Origin: Planococcus salinarum
GTDB lineage: Bacteria > Bacillota > Bacilli > Bacillales_A > Planococcaceae
Assembly: GCF_007004625.1 (NCBI RefSeq)
Contig: NZ_VIFV01000016.1
Span: 19,714-83,713 of the forward strand
Length of the DNA stretch: 64,000 nt
Direction of reading: 5' to 3'
Part shown: positions 61,431 to 64,000 of the stretch, one piece after another
Layout: every line of letters begins with the position of its first letter
How positions within the stretch are numbered: the stretch's first letter is position 1
Translations under genes and position numbers: made by a program
The notes under the pieces: generated by a model
The model's database searches: none
Seen by the model: only the letters and a program-made list of their open reading frames with translations
What the model was told of the DNA's origin: nothing

Positions 61431-61445
61431 TTATAACGATTATAA
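61431..61445 (+). promoter_or_regulatory. PerR box
   Basis: TTATAACGATTATAA matches 13 of 14 specified bases of TTATAAT-N-ATTATAA. It begins two bases after the -10, indicating autorepression. Confidence 0.85.
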
Positions 61446-61478
61446 AGTAAGAGTCTTTATGAAGTGAGGTGCACGGCG

Positions 61479-61937
61479 ATGTCTGAAGCATTATTAAAAG
61501 ATGCGCTTGATGCTTTGAAGTCTACAGGTGTCAGAATCACTCCACAGCGTCACTCGATTTTGGAGTATATGATTCATTCAACAACGCACCCGACAGCGGA
61601 TGACATTTATCGCGCTCTTGAAAAATCTTTTCCAAATATGAGTGTTGCAACTGTTTATAATAATTTGCGTGTATTTAAAAAAGCCGGCCTTGTTAAAGAA
61701 TTGACTTATGGAGATTCTTCGAGCCGATTCGATTTTGTAACGCACGACCATTATCATATGATTTGCAATGAATGTGGGAAAATTGTTGATTTCCATTATC
61801 CTGGATTGGATGAAGTTGAACATCTGGCTTCACACGTGACCGGATTCCAAGTGGATTACCACAGGTTAGAAATATATGGAACTTGTCAGGATTGTCTGAC
61901 AGTCTCCGCAAATAGTCCAGTAAAAAAGCGAGCATAG
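61479..61937 (+). CDS. perR: peroxide-responsive repressor PerR
   Basis: Fur-family repressor whose Fe-bound form is inactivated by peroxide oxidation of metal-ligand histidines. 152 residues from the ATG at 61479 (GAGGTG upstream). Numbering coincides with B. subtilis PerR: regulatory-site His37, Asp85, His91, His93 and Asp104, and structural-zinc Cys96, Cys99, Cys136 and Cys139. Asp104 is the residue that distinguishes PerR from Fur. A PerR box overlaps its transcription start. Confidence 0.97.
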   Translation: MSEALLKDALDALKSTGVRITPQRHSILEYMIHSTTHPTADDIYRALEKSFPNMSVATVYNNLRVFKKAGLVKELTYGDSSSRFDFVTHDHYHMICNECGKIVDFHYPGLDEVEHLASHVTGFQVDYHRLEIYGTCQDCLTVSANSPVKKRA

Positions 61938-61959
61938 TTTCCTGTGTTCGCTTTTTTTA
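61921..61959 (+). terminator. terminator after perR
   Basis: AAAAAGCGA/TCGCTTTTT stem with an imperfect inner part and T-run; starts within the last codons. Confidence 0.7.
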
Positions 61960-61983
61960 GTTGCCGATTTTTGGCAGCAATGT

Positions 61984-62018
61984 AAAATCCGCCAGCGATC
62001 TCGTCGCTGGCGGATTTT
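61984..62018. terminator. terminator for ygzB
   Basis: AAAATCCGCCAGCGA/TCGCTGGCGGATTTT, five-base loop. Confidence 0.88.
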
Positions 62019-62021
62019 GGA

Positions 62022-62375
62022 TTATGCTTTTGAATTTTTCTTATTGTAATCCACATCAAATTCTTTTCCTTCAAGAGAAGGATCCATCGTCAACGGCTCG
62101 CGGCAATGCATGCACATGTCCACGCGGCCAAGCATTTTTGTATGGCGACCGCAACTCGGGCATTCGACCGGAACGGTTTTCATGGAAAGAAGTCCAATCC
62201 AGGCGTAGACCCCTGTGCTGCCGATAATGGCGACAACTCCGAGCAACATGAAAGTAACCATAATTGCAGGCTGTTCTCTGAAGTAAATTCCTATATACAT
62301 AATAACGATGCCGATGAAAATCAAAGACAGCGCAAAAGTTCGGATGCGATTGATTTTATTTTTATAAGGTTTCAT
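62022..62375 (-). CDS. ygzB: YgzB family membrane zinc-ribbon protein (DUF2614)
   Basis: 117 residues: two N-terminal membrane helices ([19 protein letters not shown] and [20 protein letters not shown]) and a cytosolic zinc ribbon [13 protein letters not shown]...[16 protein letters not shown] precedes the ATG. Between perR and ygxA, exactly as in B. subtilis. Function unknown. Confidence 0.92.
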   Translation of the reverse strand: MKPYKNKINRIRTFALSLIFIGIVIMYIGIYFREQPAIMVTFMLLGVVAIIGSTGVYAWIGLLSMKTVPVECPSCGRHTKMLGRVDMCMHCREPLTMDPSLEGKEFDVDYNKKNSKA

Positions 62376-62609
62376 GTTTAATTCCTCCTTGCGTCAATCA
62401 TACTATATCATAATCAATGTGAAAAAGTGTTAATGCAATTCTTTGTGAAGGAATCGACAAAAATATGTCGAAATAGAGAAAAGCGGCAGCTACAATTTTA
62501 GTTTCCGGTAGAAGGAATTTCTTTTAGTAAAAAAATTCTTAAAAAATAATTGATTGAAAGAAAAAAGGGTATACCTTTAAAAGCCTGAATCTGTAGGGAG
62601 TGAAATAAA

Positions 62610-63482
62610 ATGGAACAAATCTTAAGGCCTATCTATCAGGAACGTGCAAGCCAGGAAAGCACACTAGGAGTAGTGCTTGTGGAAAAAAGAGAGAAAGTCA
62701 GTCCAAACACCGATACTTTTGATACGATTCTGCTGATCATTACAAAAGAAAACGAAACGCCCGTCTTCACTAAGCATTATACGTATGGGGAGAAAAAAGC
62801 AGCGATGCACATCATAACGGAAAAGCAATTGCAGAAATGGATGCTGCTTGGGACGAACCGGAAAATAGTTGACTGGTTGTTTCATGGACGAATTATTTAC
62901 GATCGAAATGAATTCATGGAGAAGCTTGTAAATGAGCTTAAGGAATATCCGTTTGTCGGCAGGAAAATAAAAATGGGTCTCGAGTTTGCTAAGCTCATCC
63001 GTCGATATCTGGAAGGCAAAGTCCTGTTCGAAGAAAAGAATTATCTTGACGCCTATCGCCATGTCATCGAATCGTTGCATCATCTGGCCCGTCTTTCTGT
63101 TTTGGAAAACGGTTTGCCGCCTGAGGTGACGGTTTGGTCGCAGGTGAAAAAAATAGAGCCGTCCATTTTTAAATTATACGAAGAGTTGATCCTGAGTGAA
63201 GAAACGATCGATAAAAGATTGGAGCTGCTGTTCCTTGCAAGTGAATTCCTGATTCATTCCCGGACAGGCGATGGAGCGCAGCATATTGTTGAAGTGATGT
63301 CGAAAAAGAAGAGCTGGACAATCCAGGAACTTCACGAGCAGGAGGAATTGAAAAATTATTCTTCTGATCTTGAAGTGTTCATTGAATATCTTGTCGGTAA
63401 AGAAATAATTTTTATCGAGGGGGTTATGACCAAAAGCGAAAGGATTTTTCATCGTTATTATTACGTCAAAACTGCTAAATAA
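62610..63482 (+). CDS. ygxA: nucleotidyltransferase-like protein YgxA
   Basis: 290 residues, nearly the same as B. subtilis YgxA. N-terminal nucleotidyltransferase-like region (SQESTLGVVLVEKREK, TFDTILLIIT) without the classical GS..D motif, a middle helical part (LEFAKLIRRYLEGKVLFEEK), and a C-terminal region (about residues 220-290) resembling a winged helix. Function unknown. It precedes an rRNA operon here and in B. subtilis (rrnD). Confidence 0.9.
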   Translation: MEQILRPIYQERASQESTLGVVLVEKREKVSPNTDTFDTILLIITKENETPVFTKHYTYGEKKAAMHIITEKQLQKWMLLGTNRKIVDWLFHGRIIYDRNEFMEKLVNELKEYPFVGRKIKMGLEFAKLIRRYLEGKVLFEEKNYLDAYRHVIESLHHLARLSVLENGLPPEVTVWSQVKKIEPSIFKLYEELILSEETIDKRLELLFLASEFLIHSRTGDGAQHIVEVMSKKKSWTIQELHEQEELKNYSSDLEVFIEYLVGKEIIFIEGVMTKSERIFHRYYYVKTAK

Positions 63483-63625
63483 GATGGAGAGTTATGAAAC
63501 GGTTTGTCCTCGGACAAAACCGTTTCTTCATTAGAGAAGAGAATGCGGGATTTAATCTGAATAGTAATTTGTAACATTGTAAATTGGAAGGTTTTAAAAT
63601 CAGGAAAGTTTAATCCCATTTATCG

Positions 63626-63654
63626 TTGACAAAATTTGAAGGACGTATTATGAT
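63626..63654 (+). promoter_or_regulatory. rrn promoter P1
   Basis: -35 TTGACA, 17-base spacer, -10 TATGAT. Confidence 0.85.
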
Positions 63655-63705
63655 ATTACATGTCGCTTCAGCAGATTAAAGTTTTTTTAAGATAATAAAA
63701 AACGC

Positions 63706-63734
63706 TTGACTCCTGCAGCTGACAATGATAAATT
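63706..63734 (+). promoter_or_regulatory. rrn promoter P2
   Basis: -35 TTGACT, 17-base spacer, -10 TAAATT; about 80 bases after P1, the usual tandem arrangement of rRNA operons. Confidence 0.7.
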
Positions 63735-63986
63735 AGAGAAGTCGCTTTTGCAGGACGAGAATTTTGAACCTTGAAAACTGAACAGCAAAACGTCAACGAA
63801 AGACGTCACGAGCGCCTTGGCGCGAGAACGGCTTTTGCGAGGATCGCCTTCGGGCGATCGGAGCACCGCCTTTGAACTTCTTGGGTTCGTGACTTAACTT
63901 ACTGATCAGCATTCGTGCAGATCAAAGCGAATCGCTTGTCTTCGGACGGCGATGCGCCAGCAGTATTGAGCAATCAACACTACTCT
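63735..63986 (+). other. rRNA operon leader
   Basis: Contains CCTTGAAAACTGAACAGCAA, common in Bacilli rRNA leaders and spacers, and a UUCG-capped hairpin GATCGCC-TTCG-GGCGATC (63842-63859). This would be the 5' part of the RNase III processing region of the 16S precursor. No ORF. Confidence 0.75.
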
Positions 63987-64000
63987 ATAATGGAGAGTTT
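63987..64000 (+). rRNA. 16S rRNA, first bases only
   Basis: The window ends in TGGAGAGTTT, the start of the universal AGAGTTTGATC primer site at 16S position 8. Only about 14 bases are present. Confidence 0.85.

Overview
The window is a chromosomal segment of a low-to-mid GC Firmicute of the Planococcaceae, most likely Planococcus or a close relative. The evidence is purine-rich Shine-Dalgarno sites, many TTG and GTG starts, proteins that read as orthologs of Bacillus subtilis proteins, and gene order that follows B. subtilis in blocks: pcrA-ligA-camS-gatCAB-dagK-rlmD (the yer/yef region), the yfk genes, yfhF-recX-yfhH-yfhJ-yfhP-mutY-fabL, and ygaC-ygaD-ygaE-gsaB-ygaF-perR-ygzB-ygxA-rrn. The spore gene sspE, which follows fabL in B. 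subtilis, is missing. That fits a non-sporulating lineage but does not prove it.

Layout. 1-5 kb: replication and repair helicase PcrA (5' end cut off by the window), DNA ligase LigA and lipoprotein CamS. 5.1-5.5 kb: a cluster of structured intergenic repeats. 5.5-8.7 kb: gatCAB, the amidotransferase for Gln-tRNA/Asn-tRNA. 8.8-16.9 kb: a thioredoxin-like protein, diacylglycerol kinase, a NUDIX hydrolase, a three-subunit cytochrome bd-type oxidase (cydA, cydB and a 36-residue CydS), a 23S rRNA uracil methyltransferase, an Fbp-like small protein and an amidase. 17-31 kb: RNA helicase, two M29 aminopeptidases, an SGNH hydrolase, an M20 peptidase, a TPP riboswitch with thiT, a second methionine aminopeptidase, a TspO-like protein, an M3 peptidase, GNAT, DinB, carbonic anhydrase and mreBH. 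31-35 kb: a flavin monooxygenase plus methyltransferase operon and an IS1182-family insertion sequence.

35-49 kb: the yfk-like group (DUF1128, Na+/alanine symporter, YtxH and YihY stress-type genes, OsmC, MFS), a second RumA-type methyltransferase, then the yfh block through fabL and the Ntdp phosphatase. 49-57 kb: an ABC exporter and a five-gene peptide ABC importer operon. 57-64 kb: FUSC-type membrane protein, gsaB, bcp, a 2-hydroxyacid dehydrogenase, a cobalamin adenosyltransferase, autoregulated perR, ygzB, ygxA, and finally the tandem promoters, leader and first 14 bases of a 16S rRNA gene.

Most genes are housekeeping. The less ordinary signals are: (1) an intergenic repeat family that starts just past rho-independent terminators and keeps its hairpins by paired base changes; (2) an IS1182 transposase split at an A AAA AAG heptamer with a Shine-Dalgarno-like site upstream and a hairpin downstream, flanked by a 33-bp duplication of a whole terminator; (3) a Fur-box-controlled 46-residue His-rich membrane peptide gene; (4) a mutY gene whose best start is ATT; and (5) a two-gene hydroxylase/methyltransferase operon of unknown substrate.
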